Positions 17,513 through 26,220 of a DNA stretch of 64,000 nucleotides are shown here, one piece after another (positions within the stretch are counted from its first letter, which is position 1; every line of letters begins with the position of its first letter). The position numbers and the translations under genes were made by a program. This DNA is from Flavobacterium sp. GSB-24. Its GTDB lineage: Bacteria; Bacteroidota; Bacteroidia; Flavobacteriales; Flavobacteriaceae. The stretch covers positions 2,604,001-2,668,000 of the forward strand of contig NZ_AP027043.1 of assembly GCF_027924665.1 (NCBI RefSeq). Reading direction: 5' to 3'. Below the pieces are notes generated by a model that was not told the origin of the DNA, did no database searches, and saw nothing but the letters and a program-made list of their open reading frames with translations.

Positions 17513-18091
17513 TTATTTTGCGGCACTCAGGAAATCAATTAGTTGCTGAACTGCTTTTCCGCGGTGGCCTATTTTATTTTTTACTTCTAATGGCAGTTGA
17601 GCGAAGGTTTCATCAAAATTTTCAGGTTTAAAAATAGGATCATATCCAAAACCATTTGTTCCCATTTTATCTGAGGTAATAGTTCCTTTGGCAATTCCGG
17701 TAAATAAATGTTGTTTTCCTCCAAGGTTTAAAGTAATAACGGTCTTGAACTGGGCGCTGCGATTTTCTTCATTTTTTAATGCCTCTAAAAGCTTATTCAT
17801 ATTGTCATCTGCATTTTTTTGTTCGCCAGCATATCGCGCAGAATAAACGCCAGGTTCGCCATTTAATGCGGTTACTTCTAAGCCAGTATCATCAGCAAAA
17901 CAATCATAACCATATTTTTGAGTTACATAATCGGCTTTTAAAATAGCATTTCCTTCAATTGTTTCCGCAGTTTCAGGAATATCTTCAAGGCAGTTAATAT
18001 CTTCTAGACTTAATATTTTAATGCTCTCAGGAACCATACTTTGTATTTCTGCGATTTTATTTTTGTTGTTTGAAGCGAAAACGAGTTTCAT
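17513..18091 (-). CDS. rdgB: non-canonical purine NTP pyrophosphatase (RdgB/HAM1)
   Basis: 192 residues. Hydrolyses dITP, ITP and XTP to monophosphates, preventing their incorporation into nucleic acids. Family signatures: FASNNKNKIAEIQ at the N-terminus, CFADDTGLEV with the metal-binding acidic pair, GVYSARYAG, TNGFGYDPIF, and KNKIGHRGKAV near the end. Length is normal for the family. It is divergent from the ABC exporter with overlapping promoters. Cytoplasmic. Confidence 0.95.
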   Translation of the reverse strand: MKLVFASNNKNKIAEIQSMVPESIKILSLEDINCLEDIPETAETIEGNAILKADYVTQKYGYDCFADDTGLEVTALNGEPGVYSARYAGEQKNADDNMNKLLEALKNEENRSAQFKTVITLNLGGKQHLFTGIAKGTITSDKMGTNGFGYDPIFKPENFDETFAQLPLEVKNKIGHRGKAVQQLIDFLSAAK

Positions 18092-18119
18092 AGAATTATC
18101 TGTTTAAATGATTTCAACA

Positions 18120-18142
18120 CAAATTTAGAATTCTTATATTTG
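18120..18142. promoter_or_regulatory. overlapping divergent promoters, rdgB / ABC exporter
   Basis: CAAATTTA (18120-18127) is a minus-strand TAAATTTG box for rdgB, and TATATTTG (18135-18142) is a plus-strand box for the ABC gene. They lie seven bases apart, 28 and 25 bp from their start codons. RNA polymerase could not occupy both at once. Confidence 0.5.
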
Positions 18143-18167
18143 ATATGTTACCTAAAAAATAAAATAA

Positions 18168-19946
18168 ATGCAGTTATCGGTTCTTTATAAAAAAATAATG
18201 CCTTTTGTAAAGCCTTACAGAAAAATGGTAATTGCTACTTTACTGCTTACGTTTTTAGGTTCATTTGCGGCTCAGGTAAATGCTTTAATTCTAAAATACA
18301 CTGTCGATACCATCAATAATTTAATGGTCGCACACGAGCCGCTTTCTAAAGGCTTTCATTTATTAGGTATTATTAGTATTGTGTTGTTAATTAAAGAATT
18401 GGTTAATTCAGTTGTACAGTTTGGGCAAAAATTCTACGGAGAAAAACTCCGTATTTTTATAACCCGTGATATTTCTCAAACCATTGTTGAAAAAATCCTA
18501 AGTTATAGAATGGAATTTTATACTTCTGATGAAAATGAAAGCGGGAAACTTCAAACCAGAATCGATCTCGGTATTAGCAGTTTAACACGATTGGTCCAAA
18601 ACTTTTTTATTGATATTCTGCCATTATTTGCAAATGCTTTTGTGGCATTGGTGATAATGTTTTATGCCAATGTCTATGTTGGTTTGGTGAGTTTGTGTAT
18701 TATTCCGATTTATTTTTACATCAGTCAATTGCAGGCAACTAAATTAAGCGGATTTAGAAGACGAATGCGTAATTACCGCGAAACTAAAAACAACGGAATT
18801 ATAAGTTTAATTGAATCTATTACGGTCATTAAATCTTTTGTTCGAGAATCGACAGAAGCAGAACGCCACGAAAAGATTCAATATGAAATGACCGAAAATC
18901 AATTAGCAACCAGAAAAACGAGTTTTATTTTTGAAAGCGTTAAAAGTTTTGTCGAGCAGATAGGAGTAGTGATTATCATTATATTGACAGCTTATTTTGT
19001 GTTGAACAACCAGATGACAATTGGCGCCATAATGTTTCATATTATGTTGTTTAATAATGTTTCGTCTCCGATTAGACAATTACACCGAATTTACGATGAA
19101 GTAAACGATGCTCTTATTTACTCTGAAGGCTTTTTTGATATTTTAGAATCAGAACAGGAAATAGAAACAACCGGAGATTTTATTCCAGATAAAATTAACG
19201 GATTAATAGAGGTTAATAATGTAGATTTTGTGTATCCAAACGGAACACAGGCGCTTTGTGATATTAATTTTACGGTAAAACCAAACGAGACCACAGCTTT
19301 GGTCGGATTGAGCGGCGCGGGAAAAAGTACTGTTATTAATTTGCTGGATAAATTTTACCAGCCTTCGGCTGGTCATATTTTTTTAGATGGAGTTGATTTA
19401 GCAGATTATAATACAGATTTCCTGCGTAAAAATATTGGCTTGGTGCTTCAGAAAAACCATATTTTTAAAGGTACAATCGCAGAGAATATTTTGTACGGAA
19501 AGCCAGAAGCATCAAAAGAGGAAATTATCGAAGCTGCCAAACAAGCCTATATTCACGAACAAGTAATTCAATTGCCAAAAGGATATGATTCTGATGCGCA
19601 TTTACTTTCTGGCGGACAGCAGCAGCGAATTGCGATTGCGAGATTGTTTTTAAAAAATCCGCCCATAATTTTCTTAGATGAACCAACCGCGAGTTTAGAT
19701 GCGATTGCAACAGAACAAATAAAAAAGTCTCTCGACGCCATAAAAAAAGATAGAACTGTAATTATAATTTCGCACAGTATTTCTCAAATTATTGATGCCT
19801 CAAATATTATAGTTTTAGAAAAAGGTAGATGTGTCGAAAAAGGAACTCATGATGAATTATATGATAATAAGGGAACGTATTATCAAATATTTATGGCGAT
19901 GGCCAATAGTTTAAATATTGAAAAAATCACACAGACTTTTGACTGA
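18168..19946 (+). CDS. ABC transporter, fused permease and ATPase (exporter type)
   Basis: 592-residue half-transporter expected to work as a dimer in the inner membrane. The membrane domain (~1-320) has about six helices (for example MVIATLLLTFLGSFAAQVNALI, FVALVIMFYANVYVGLVSL). The ATPase domain (~345-580) has Walker A GLSGAGKST, Q-loop GLVLQKNHIFKGTI, signature LSGGQQQR, Walker B IIFLDEPTASLD and the H-loop in IIISHSISQI. This is the MsbA/multidrug exporter architecture; the substrate, possibly lipid or peptide, cannot be read from the sequence. Its 3' end overlaps the convergent DUF2809 gene by 20 bp. Confidence 0.92.
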   Translation: MQLSVLYKKIMPFVKPYRKMVIATLLLTFLGSFAAQVNALILKYTVDTINNLMVAHEPLSKGFHLLGIISIVLLIKELVNSVVQFGQKFYGEKLRIFITRDISQTIVEKILSYRMEFYTSDENESGKLQTRIDLGISSLTRLVQNFFIDILPLFANAFVALVIMFYANVYVGLVSLCIIPIYFYISQLQATKLSGFRRRMRNYRETKNNGIISLIESITVIKSFVRESTEAERHEKIQYEMTENQLATRKTSFIFESVKSFVEQIGVVIIIILTAYFVLNNQMTIGAIMFHIMLFNNVSSPIRQLHRIYDEVNDALIYSEGFFDILESEQEIETTGDFIPDKINGLIEVNNVDFVYPNGTQALCDINFTVKPNETTALVGLSGAGKSTVINLLDKFYQPSAGHIFLDGVDLADYNTDFLRKNIGLVLQKNHIFKGTIAENILYGKPEASKEEIIEAAKQAYIHEQVIQLPKGYDSDAHLLSGGQQQRIAIARLFLKNPPIIFLDEPTASLDAIATEQIKKSLDAIKKDRTVIIISHSISQIIDASNIIVLEKGRCVEKGTHDELYDNKGTYYQIFMAMANSLNIEKITQTFD

Positions 19947-20307
19947 TATAATTTAAAACTATTTTTTCGACAAGAAAAGCATAGGCAATTCCGAAAGTAT
20001 AAGCAAGAATATCAGTCCATAAAAATCCCTGGCCTAAAACATACCTTCCAAAAAGTGTCTTTCTAAGTTCAACAATCCATTCTGCTTGATACAATTGTAG
20101 AAACTCAATGCTGTAACAAATTAGGAGAGAAAGTAAAGCAATTAAAAAAGCCTTTTTAAGTGGAAGAAAAATTCGAACCAAAAAGTAAATCATAACTGCA
20201 TACAAAAAATCGCCAATCCATAAGGGAATAAAAGAGATTTTTCTGGAAAGGATTCCAAGGAAAATAATGCTGAGGAAAATAATGAAGTAATAGACTCTGG
20301 ATTTCAA
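19927..20307 (-). CDS. DUF2809 family membrane protein (VanZ-like)
   Basis: 126 residues with four to five membrane helices, matching the DUF2809 pattern: ISFIPLWIGDFLYAVMIYF, LLICYSIEFLQLYQAEWI, LGQGFLWTDILAYTFGIAYAF. The SIEFLQLY and TDILAYTFG blocks are also seen in VanZ-like proteins. The first possible start is TTG at 20307. Its end overlaps the ABC exporter end by 20 bp, so the two genes converge without a terminator between them. Inner membrane; function unknown. Confidence 0.8.
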   Translation of the reverse strand: MKSRVYYFIIFLSIIFLGILSRKISFIPLWIGDFLYAVMIYFLVRIFLPLKKAFLIALLSLLICYSIEFLQLYQAEWIVELRKTLFGRYVLGQGFLWTDILAYTFGIAYAFLVEKIVLNYISQKSV

Positions 20308-20369
20308 GTTTAGTAATGCTTAGTTAGGAGCAAATTTATACTAAATCTTTTATTTCAAGATATTGAAGA

Positions 20370-20410
20370 TTTTCTCTTTTCAAAGTTTAAAAACTTTGAA
20401 AAAGAGAAAA
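20370..20410. other. long inverted repeat (hairpin) between divergent genes
   Basis: A 19-base arm at 20370-20388 pairs with 20391-20410 with one bulged A and a 2-base loop (core CAAAGTTT / AAACTTTG). It lies between the DUF2809 start and the GH88 start, 110 bp upstream of GH88. There is no T-run, so it is more likely a cruciform or an operator-like element than a terminator. Confidence 0.5.
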
Positions 20411-20520
20411 GAAGTGGACTTAAAGTACGTTTTTAGGGAACGAAAAATACAAATCCTCAATTGATTGACTTTATTTCATAAATTTATCAGTTCAATTAAT
20501 TTACTACCAAAAATAGCCAC

Positions 20521-21699
20521 ATGAATTCAAAATTTTTTCCCCTGATTTTATCTTTATTTCTTTTCGGAAATCTAAGCTATTCTCAAAAAGACAAATCATT
20601 TAATATTCAAAAGCAATTAGAATATTGTGCAGCACAGGCTTCTAAAACTTTAAAAGTGATTCCGAATGACGGGACTTCTCCGAGAACAGTTCCTAACGGA
20701 AGTAAAGAATGGAAATTTGTTGACTATAAAGACTGGACAAGCGGATTTTGGCCTGGCGAATTATGGTTTTTGTATGAAGCGACAAAAGACAAAAAATGGG
20801 AAAAAGAAGCCGACAAATTCACCCGTTTTTTAACGCCTTTATCTGTAAGCAAAGCAAATGACCATGATTTAGGTTTTCAGGTTTTTAATAGTTTTGGAAA
20901 CGGATATCGATTGACTAAAAATCCAGAGTACAAACAAATTATACTGAAAACAGCAGATACGCTGGCAACACTTTTTAATCCGAAAGTAGGAACAATCCAA
21001 TCTTGGCCGCATAATAAAATGGGAGGTCATAATACGATTATTGACAATATGATGAATTTGGAACTTCTGTTTTGGGCTTCAAAAAATGGAGGAAACAAAA
21101 AACTTTATGATATTGCCGTTAAACACGCAGAAACTACAATGGCCAATCATTTTAGGCCAGACAATACTTCTTATCATGTTGTAATTTATGATTTTGAAAC
21201 TGGGAAAAAGATCAAAGGCAGAACGGCTCAAGGTTACAGCGATGACAGTATGTGGGCGCGCGGACAGGCTTGGGCAATCTATGGATTTACAATGACTTAT
21301 AGAGAAACTAAAGATCCTAAATTTTTAGATTTCGCATATAAATTAGCTCGTGTTTATTTGGATAAATTAACAACAGAAGATTTAATTCCGTACTGGGATT
21401 TCAATGCGCCCAATATTCCTAACGAACCTAGAGATGCTTCTGCGGCAGCAATTGTTTCTTCGGCGCTTTTAGAGTTGAGTTCTTATACAAAAGATAAAAA
21501 TTTGAAAACAGAGTATTTGGCAAAAGCCAAAAAGATGATTGTTTCACTTTCAGAGCATTATCAAAGTCATGATGTTAATTCAGCATTTTTATTGCATTCA
21601 ACAGGTCATAAACCTGCGGGAAGTGAAATAGATTGTTCTATAAATTACGCAGATTATTACTATCTTGAGGCATTATTAAGACTTCAAAAACTAAAATAA
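20521..21699 (+). CDS. glycoside hydrolase family 88 (unsaturated glucuronyl hydrolase)
   Basis: 392 residues with a signal peptide (FPLILSLFLFGNLSYSQ), so exported to the periplasm. It should remove unsaturated uronic acid from oligosaccharides released by polysaccharide lyases, acting by hydration of the double bond. GH88 hallmarks: DWTSGFWPGELWFLYE, DHDLGFQ (114-119) and NTIIDNMMNLELLFWAS, supplying the catalytic aspartates, then SDDSMWARGQAWAIYGF. Length and (alpha/alpha)6 pattern fit the family. It is followed 6 bp later by a small lipoprotein. A T9SS pectate lyase elsewhere in the window (59797-62577) could supply its substrate. Confidence 0.93.
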   Translation: MNSKFFPLILSLFLFGNLSYSQKDKSFNIQKQLEYCAAQASKTLKVIPNDGTSPRTVPNGSKEWKFVDYKDWTSGFWPGELWFLYEATKDKKWEKEADKFTRFLTPLSVSKANDHDLGFQVFNSFGNGYRLTKNPEYKQIILKTADTLATLFNPKVGTIQSWPHNKMGGHNTIIDNMMNLELLFWASKNGGNKKLYDIAVKHAETTMANHFRPDNTSYHVVIYDFETGKKIKGRTAQGYSDDSMWARGQAWAIYGFTMTYRETKDPKFLDFAYKLARVYLDKLTTEDLIPYWDFNAPNIPNEPRDASAAAIVSSALLELSSYTKDKNLKTEYLAKAKKMIVSLSEHYQSHDVNSAFLLHSTGHKPAGSEIDCSINYADYYYLEALLRLQKLK

Positions 21700-21705
21700 A
21701 ATATC

Positions 21706-22107
21706 ATGAAGAAAATAAGCCCAATTGTATTTGCAATAATGATGGTATTGATGCTTGCCAGCTGTAAAAATACCAAACAAAAACTTCAGGAATATGTTAC
21801 GGAATATAATAAAACTGCGCCAAGCTTTAGAGCCGACCATGTAACATTAACAACAGCTCGAGGTTACCTAAACGATAATAAAATTGAACTGCGTTTTGAA
21901 ACCGATTTAGAACAAAATGAGGCAAACAAATTAGCTACAGGAATCGCTTTTGTGAAATTAATAAAGAAACTTATTGCCAAAGATCAGATTCCGAGACAAT
22001 TGATTGAAGAAGGAGTTCAGTTTGATGTTTACTTTTTAGCCAATGACAACACGGTTCTGGGAAAAGAAATCTTAAATAGCGAATCTCTTAAATATTTTTT
22101 GAAGTAA
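21706..22107 (+). CDS. small lipoprotein, paralogue A
   Basis: 133 residues with a lipoprotein signal (MMVLMLASC, cysteine ~20) followed by KNTKQKLQEYVTEYN. It shares the SCKNTKQK start, the (G/A)xLNDNKIE(L/I)R block and the EGV(Q/S)FDVYFLA block with the gene at 22364-22795, so the two are tandem paralogues. It begins 6 bp after GH88 and ends at a strong terminator, and is therefore probably co-transcribed with GH88. Function unknown. Confidence 0.8.
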   Translation: MKKISPIVFAIMMVLMLASCKNTKQKLQEYVTEYNKTAPSFRADHVTLTTARGYLNDNKIELRFETDLEQNEANKLATGIAFVKLIKKLIAKDQIPRQLIEEGVQFDVYFLANDNTVLGKEILNSESLKYFLK

Positions 22108-22145
22108 AAAATCAGTACTTTAAAAAGTTTAATTTCCTACATATG

Positions 22146-22182
22146 AAAGTCTCTTTAAATAACAAATTAAAGAGACTTTTTT
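22146..22182 (+). terminator. terminator after lipoprotein A
   Basis: AAAGTCTCTTTAA (22146-22158) and TTAAAGAGACTTT (22167-22179) form a 13-bp perfect stem with an 8-nt loop, followed by T residues. Confidence 0.8.
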
Positions 22183-22363
22183 ATGATTAGACTTCAAATA
22201 AAGCAAAAAACAGCTTTTTGAATTCTTACATTTTTTTTGTTTTTAAAGGGTAATTAATTTGTATTCAATTAATTATCTAATGTATTTTGTTGATAAAACA
22301 TTGTTTTTGTATCATAAATTAATTATGTTTGAGTTAAAAAAATAACTATAAAACCAATAATTT

Positions 22364-22795
22364 ATGAAAAAAATTACCCAAATCGCATTCGCGCTCTCTT
22401 TTGCATTGTTTTTAGTTAGCTGTAAAAACACCAAGCAAAAAATTCAGGAACATGTAAGTACTTATAATAATTCTTCTTCTATAAAAGGAAACGGAATTAC
22501 AAGTACAACAGCAAAAGCTTTTCTGAATGACAACAAAATCGAAATTAGAATTGAAACGAATTTAGAAGAGACGGATACCAACAGAATTGCCTACAAAGAA
22601 TCATTTCCTGATTTATTAAAAGAAATGATTAAAAATGACCAGATTTCTACTGAGTTAGTTAATGAAGGAGTATCTTTTGATGTTTACTTCCTAGCTTATA
22701 ATAATGCTATTTTGGCGCAGCAAGTAGTAGACAAACAAGAATTAGCGGTATTAGAAGGAACCGCAGAACCAAGTAAAGAAACTGCAAAATTGTAA
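22364..22795 (+). CDS. small lipoprotein, paralogue B
   Basis: 143 residues with a lipoprotein signal (FALFLVSC, cysteine ~20). Similar in sequence and layout to the gene at 21706-22107: SCKNTKQKIQEHV, AFLNDNKIEIRIETNLEE, NEGVSFDVYFLAYNNAIL, then an extra acidic tail. It is separated from paralogue A by a terminator and 256 bp, so it has its own promoter. Envelope-anchored; function unknown. Confidence 0.8.
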   Translation: MKKITQIAFALSFALFLVSCKNTKQKIQEHVSTYNNSSSIKGNGITSTTAKAFLNDNKIEIRIETNLEETDTNRIAYKESFPDLLKEMIKNDQISTELVNEGVSFDVYFLAYNNAILAQQVVDKQELAVLEGTAEPSKETAKL

Positions 22796-22815
22796 TTTAA
22801 ATAATGGAATTAAAA

Positions 22816-22847
22816 AAAGCCTCTTTAGTATTTTAAAGAGGCTTTGT
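22816..22847. terminator. bidirectional terminator, lipoprotein B / GltB-like gene
   Basis: AAAGCCTCTTTA (22816-22827) and TAAAGAGGCTTT (22834-22845) form a 12-bp perfect stem with A-rich and T-rich flanks, between convergent genes. Confidence 0.8.
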
Positions 22848-22850
22848 TAT

Positions 22851-24365
22851 TTATGAGAATTGCGTAACGTTTTTCAAATTATCCGGGAAATACATATCGG
22901 ATAAACTAGCAAATTCGTCACCGCGCATAAAAATATTAATATCCACATCGGCGAAACTTTTCTTTCCTGCCGCTGCTAAAAGTTCATTTGCAGAGTGCAG
23001 TGTATTTTTATGGAAATGATATACACGCTCAGATTTATCCGTCACAACCAAACCTTTCATCAGCATTTTGTTTTGAGTTGCCACTCCAGTTGGGCATTCA
23101 TTATTATGGCAACGTAAAGCCTGAATACAGCCCAAAGAAAACATAAATCCTCTGGCGCTGTTACACATATCTGCTCCAAGTGCTACGGCATGTAGAATAG
23201 AATAACCAGAGATTATTTTTCCGCTACCAATAATTCGCATTTTATCACGAATTCCTAAACGAACCAGAGTTTTGTTCACGAAAATTAATGCTGGTTCAAA
23301 AGGCATTCCAACTCCATCTGCAAATTCAAGTGGTGCGGCGCCAGTACCGCCTTCTGCACCGTCAACTGTGATAAAGTCGGGGTAAATATCTTCGGCAATC
23401 ATTTCTTGGCAGATAGCTTCAAACTCGGCTGTGTTTCCAATACACAATTTAAATCCGATTGGTTTTCCATTAGATAAATCACGTAATTGTTTGATGAAAT
23501 GAATTAATCCTTTTGCATTAGAAAAAGCATGATGGCCTGGAGGCGATAGAATCATGGTATGCGGTACAACACCTCTAATCTTAGCAATTTGTTCGGTGTT
23601 TTTAGCAGCAGGAAGAACACCTCCGTGACCTGGTTTTGCACCTTGCGAAAGTTTAATTTCGATCATTTTTACATTCGGAAGATTCGCTTTTTCTGAGAAT
23701 TTCTCAGGACTAAAATTTCCTTCTGCGTCACGGCATCCAAAGTATCCTGTGCCAATCTGCCAGGTAATATCGCCGCCGCCAGCAAGATGAAATTCTGTTA
23801 ATCCTCCTTCGCCTGTATTTTGGTAGAAATTTCCTTTTTTAGCACCAATATTTATGGCACGAACTGCATGTTCGCTCAAAGAACCAAAACTCATAGCAGA
23901 AACATTAAATAAAGAAGCCGAATAAGGCTGTTTGCAATCTTTTCCACCAACTAATACTCGAGGTAATTCTTCGTTTACTTGTGCTGGGAAAATAGAATGT
24001 TTGATTCCTTCGTAGTTCTCAGTATTTAAGTTTAACTGCGTTCCAAAAGGAGTGCTAGAATCAATATTTTTAGCTCTTTGATAAACTAAAGAGCGCTGAT
24101 TTCTAGAGAAAGGTTTTCCATCTGTAGATCTTTCAATAAAATACTGCTGAATCTCTGGTGCAATCATTTCAAATAAATATCTGAAATAACCCAGAACAGG
24201 GAAATTCCTTAAAATAGCATGTTTTTTTTGAGAAGCGTTATAAGCTCCAATAATCAATAAAATAGGAATAATAAAAACGAGTAAATAGCCTCGGCCGGTA
24301 TAATAGTAAATTGCTGCAACAATTAGAAACAATAAGAATCCGTAAATAAAGAATTTCTTTCTCAT
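22851..24365 (-). CDS. FMN-binding glutamate synthase family protein
   Basis: 504 residues. Two N-terminal membrane helices (~5-42) are followed by the glutamate-synthase central/FMN barrel: SFGSLSEHAVRAINIGAKKG, GEGGLTEFH, KLSQGAKPGHGGVLP, DGAEGGTGAAPLEFADGVG, GADMCNSARGFMFSLGC. The cysteines in CIQALRCHNNECPTG match the C-x5-C-x4-C pattern of the glutamate synthase 3Fe-4S cluster. The glutaminase domain is absent, as is typical of this stand-alone membrane-anchored family, so real glutamate synthase activity is uncertain. It is convergent with lipoprotein B. Confidence 0.9.
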   Translation of the reverse strand: MRKKFFIYGFLLFLIVAAIYYYTGRGYLLVFIIPILLIIGAYNASQKKHAILRNFPVLGYFRYLFEMIAPEIQQYFIERSTDGKPFSRNQRSLVYQRAKNIDSSTPFGTQLNLNTENYEGIKHSIFPAQVNEELPRVLVGGKDCKQPYSASLFNVSAMSFGSLSEHAVRAINIGAKKGNFYQNTGEGGLTEFHLAGGGDITWQIGTGYFGCRDAEGNFSPEKFSEKANLPNVKMIEIKLSQGAKPGHGGVLPAAKNTEQIAKIRGVVPHTMILSPPGHHAFSNAKGLIHFIKQLRDLSNGKPIGFKLCIGNTAEFEAICQEMIAEDIYPDFITVDGAEGGTGAAPLEFADGVGMPFEPALIFVNKTLVRLGIRDKMRIIGSGKIISGYSILHAVALGADMCNSARGFMFSLGCIQALRCHNNECPTGVATQNKMLMKGLVVTDKSERVYHFHKNTLHSANELLAAAGKKSFADVDINIFMRGDEFASLSDMYFPDNLKNVTQFS

Positions 24366-24402
24366 GTTTTTAAAAAATTAAATAGGTAATAAATGCGGGT
24401 AA

Positions 24403-25185
24403 TTAATTGAATCGTAAACGCACATAAACGTGTTTGATTCCTTTTTTGTCAGATTCTCTTTCATCAATCTCCAGAATATCTGTTAATGACTTCAACATTG
24501 GCGTAAGCTTAGAGTAGCCATAATTTCTAGGGTCAAATTCAGGTTTTTTCTTCACAACCAAGTTTCCTACATCTCCTAAAAATGCCCATCCGTCATCATC
24601 TTCAAGATCTTCGATTGTAGCTTCTATAAGTTCTATAGTTTGTTTGTCAACTTTATGGAGTGCTTTTTCAGCTGGTTTCTCAACTGGCTTTTTAGTGTCG
24701 GCAGCAGCATGAGTTTTTGGTTTTTTCTTCTGAATTGCACCGTCCAAAACTTCAATGTAGATAAATCTGTCGCAGGCAACAATAAACGAACTTGGAGTTT
24801 TCTTTTCGCCAATACCAATTACTTTCATTCCGGATTCTCGCAAACGAATTGCCAGACGCGTAAAATCGCTGTCACTCGAAACAATGCAGAAACCGTCTAA
24901 CTTTCCTGAATATAAAAGATCCATAGCATCAATAATCAATGCTGAATCTGAAGAGTTTTTACCAACTGTATAACTATATTGCTGAATAGGAGTGATGGCA
25001 TGTTCTAATAAAACACCTTTCCATCCGTTAGCATTTGGTTTTGTCCAATCGGCATAAATCCTTTTAGTGGTTGGAGTTCCCAGCTTTGCGATTTCTTCCA
25101 TCATACCTTTTACATTGCTGTAAGGCACATTGTCCGCATCAATAAGAACAGCCAGTTTTAAATCTTTTGAGTTGCTTAAAGGCAT
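24403..25185 (-). CDS. NYN domain protein with C-terminal LOTUS/OST-HTH domain
   Basis: 260 residues. The NYN (PIN-like ribonuclease) domain covers ~8-150: KLAVLIDADNVPYSNV, SDSALIIDAMDLLYSG, FCIVSSDSDFTRLAIRLRES and MKVIGIGEKKTPSSFIVACDRFIYIE, with the acidic residues expected for metal-dependent RNA cleavage. A lysine-rich linker leads to a ~75-residue OST-HTH/LOTUS domain (DDDGWAFLGDVGNLVVKKKPEF, YGYSKLTPMLKSL), an RNA-binding fold. Known relatives are LabA/Limkain-type proteins. Probably an RNA-processing enzyme; target unknown. Confidence 0.9.
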   Translation of the reverse strand: MPLSNSKDLKLAVLIDADNVPYSNVKGMMEEIAKLGTPTTKRIYADWTKPNANGWKGVLLEHAITPIQQYSYTVGKNSSDSALIIDAMDLLYSGKLDGFCIVSSDSDFTRLAIRLRESGMKVIGIGEKKTPSSFIVACDRFIYIEVLDGAIQKKKPKTHAAADTKKPVEKPAEKALHKVDKQTIELIEATIEDLEDDDGWAFLGDVGNLVVKKKPEFDPRNYGYSKLTPMLKSLTDILEIDERESDKKGIKHVYVRLRFN

Positions 25186-25214
25186 TATTTCAATATTAGA
25201 AAATTAAGGATTCT

Positions 25215-25222
25215 CAAAGTTA
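25215..25222 (-). promoter_or_regulatory. -7 promoter box for the NYN-LOTUS gene
   Basis: CAAAGTTA reads TAACTTTG on the minus strand, 30 bp upstream of the ATG at 25185. Confidence 0.45.
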
Positions 25223-25334
25223 AAATTAAAATTGGTTTTTATAAGAATCGAATGATGAATTAGTGATTTTATTAACACTAATTATTTTCATTATAAATAA
25301 TGTTTGTAGAGTTAAAAATGAATTAAAGATACGG

Positions 25335-25365
25335 TTGTCTTTTGTTTTATGTCTATCTATATTTG
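25335..25365 (+). promoter_or_regulatory. promoter for azurin
   Basis: TTG (25335-25337) and TATATTTG (25358-25365) are spaced 20 bp apart, an excellent match to the Bacteroidetes consensus. It leaves a leader of about 140 nt before ATG 25512. The rest of the 326-bp gap 25186-25511 shows nothing else I can name. Confidence 0.55.
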
Positions 25366-25511
25366 TGTTGGTTTTAATTGAAAAATTCATGCTTTTAAAG
25401 AGTGTGAGCAGAGAATTAGAACTTTAATTTTATAAAGAATAAACCTTTAAAAGAACTCCGCTCGGAATAATATATTGAATACAAACAATAACATTTATAA
25501 ATTATCTTAAA

Positions 25512-26036
25512 ATGAATACAAAAACAAAATTTTCAATAATGATCCTAATGGGATTTTTAGTAATAACTTCTTGTGGAAAAAAAGAAACAACTCCAGCTGA
25601 CCAGACTGAAAAAAGTGAATCATCAACAGAAGGAGAAGCGGCACCAGTAACATCAACAGAAGAAAATGTATTAATTATTGAAGGAAATGACCAAATGCAG
25701 TTCAACACAAATGAATTACATGCTGTTGCCGGAAAACCAATTAAATTGACTTTAAAGCATGTTGGAAAAATTCCAAAAGAGGCAATGGGACATAATTTAG
25801 TAATATTGAAAGAAGGAACAGATGAAGCTGCTTTTGCGCTTAAAGCGAATGATGCAGCGGCGACTGATTATATCCCTGAATCTGAAAAAGCTTCGATTAT
25901 TGCTCACACTAAATTGTTAGGAGGCGGAGAAGAAGACACAATCGAATTTACAATTGATAAGAAAGGAACATACAAATATATTTGCTCTTTCCCTGGCCAT
26001 GTGGCTATGATGAAAGGTGTACTAATTGTAGAGTAA
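25512..26036 (+). CDS. azurin-like blue copper lipoprotein
   Basis: 174 residues, a periplasmic electron carrier tethered by a lipid. Lipobox VITSC with C21, then a Ser/Glu/Thr-rich linker (22-50), then a cupredoxin domain. Copper ligands are in azurin spacing: H94 (MGHNLV), C158, H163 and M167 (CSFPGHVAMM). The acidic low-complexity linker is typical of flavobacterial azurins. It may donate electrons to cytochrome oxidase or a peroxidase, but no such partner lies next to it. It has its own promoter with a long leader. Confidence 0.95.
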   Translation: MNTKTKFSIMILMGFLVITSCGKKETTPADQTEKSESSTEGEAAPVTSTEENVLIIEGNDQMQFNTNELHAVAGKPIKLTLKHVGKIPKEAMGHNLVILKEGTDEAAFALKANDAAATDYIPESEKASIIAHTKLLGGGEEDTIEFTIDKKGTYKYICSFPGHVAMMKGVLIVE

Positions 26037-26220
26037 GCTATTCCTGAATCTTTTTACGGAATTAGTTCTTATGAAATCTGTATAAGTGATTTTGAGGTTA
26101 AATCTTGTTAAAATCTTACCGCAGAAAATTTTAAATAAAAATAAATGACACTCTGAATTTTAGAATAATAATGATTATTTTTGCTCGCTGATTAAGTTAA
26201 AAAAATTACTACACTATATT

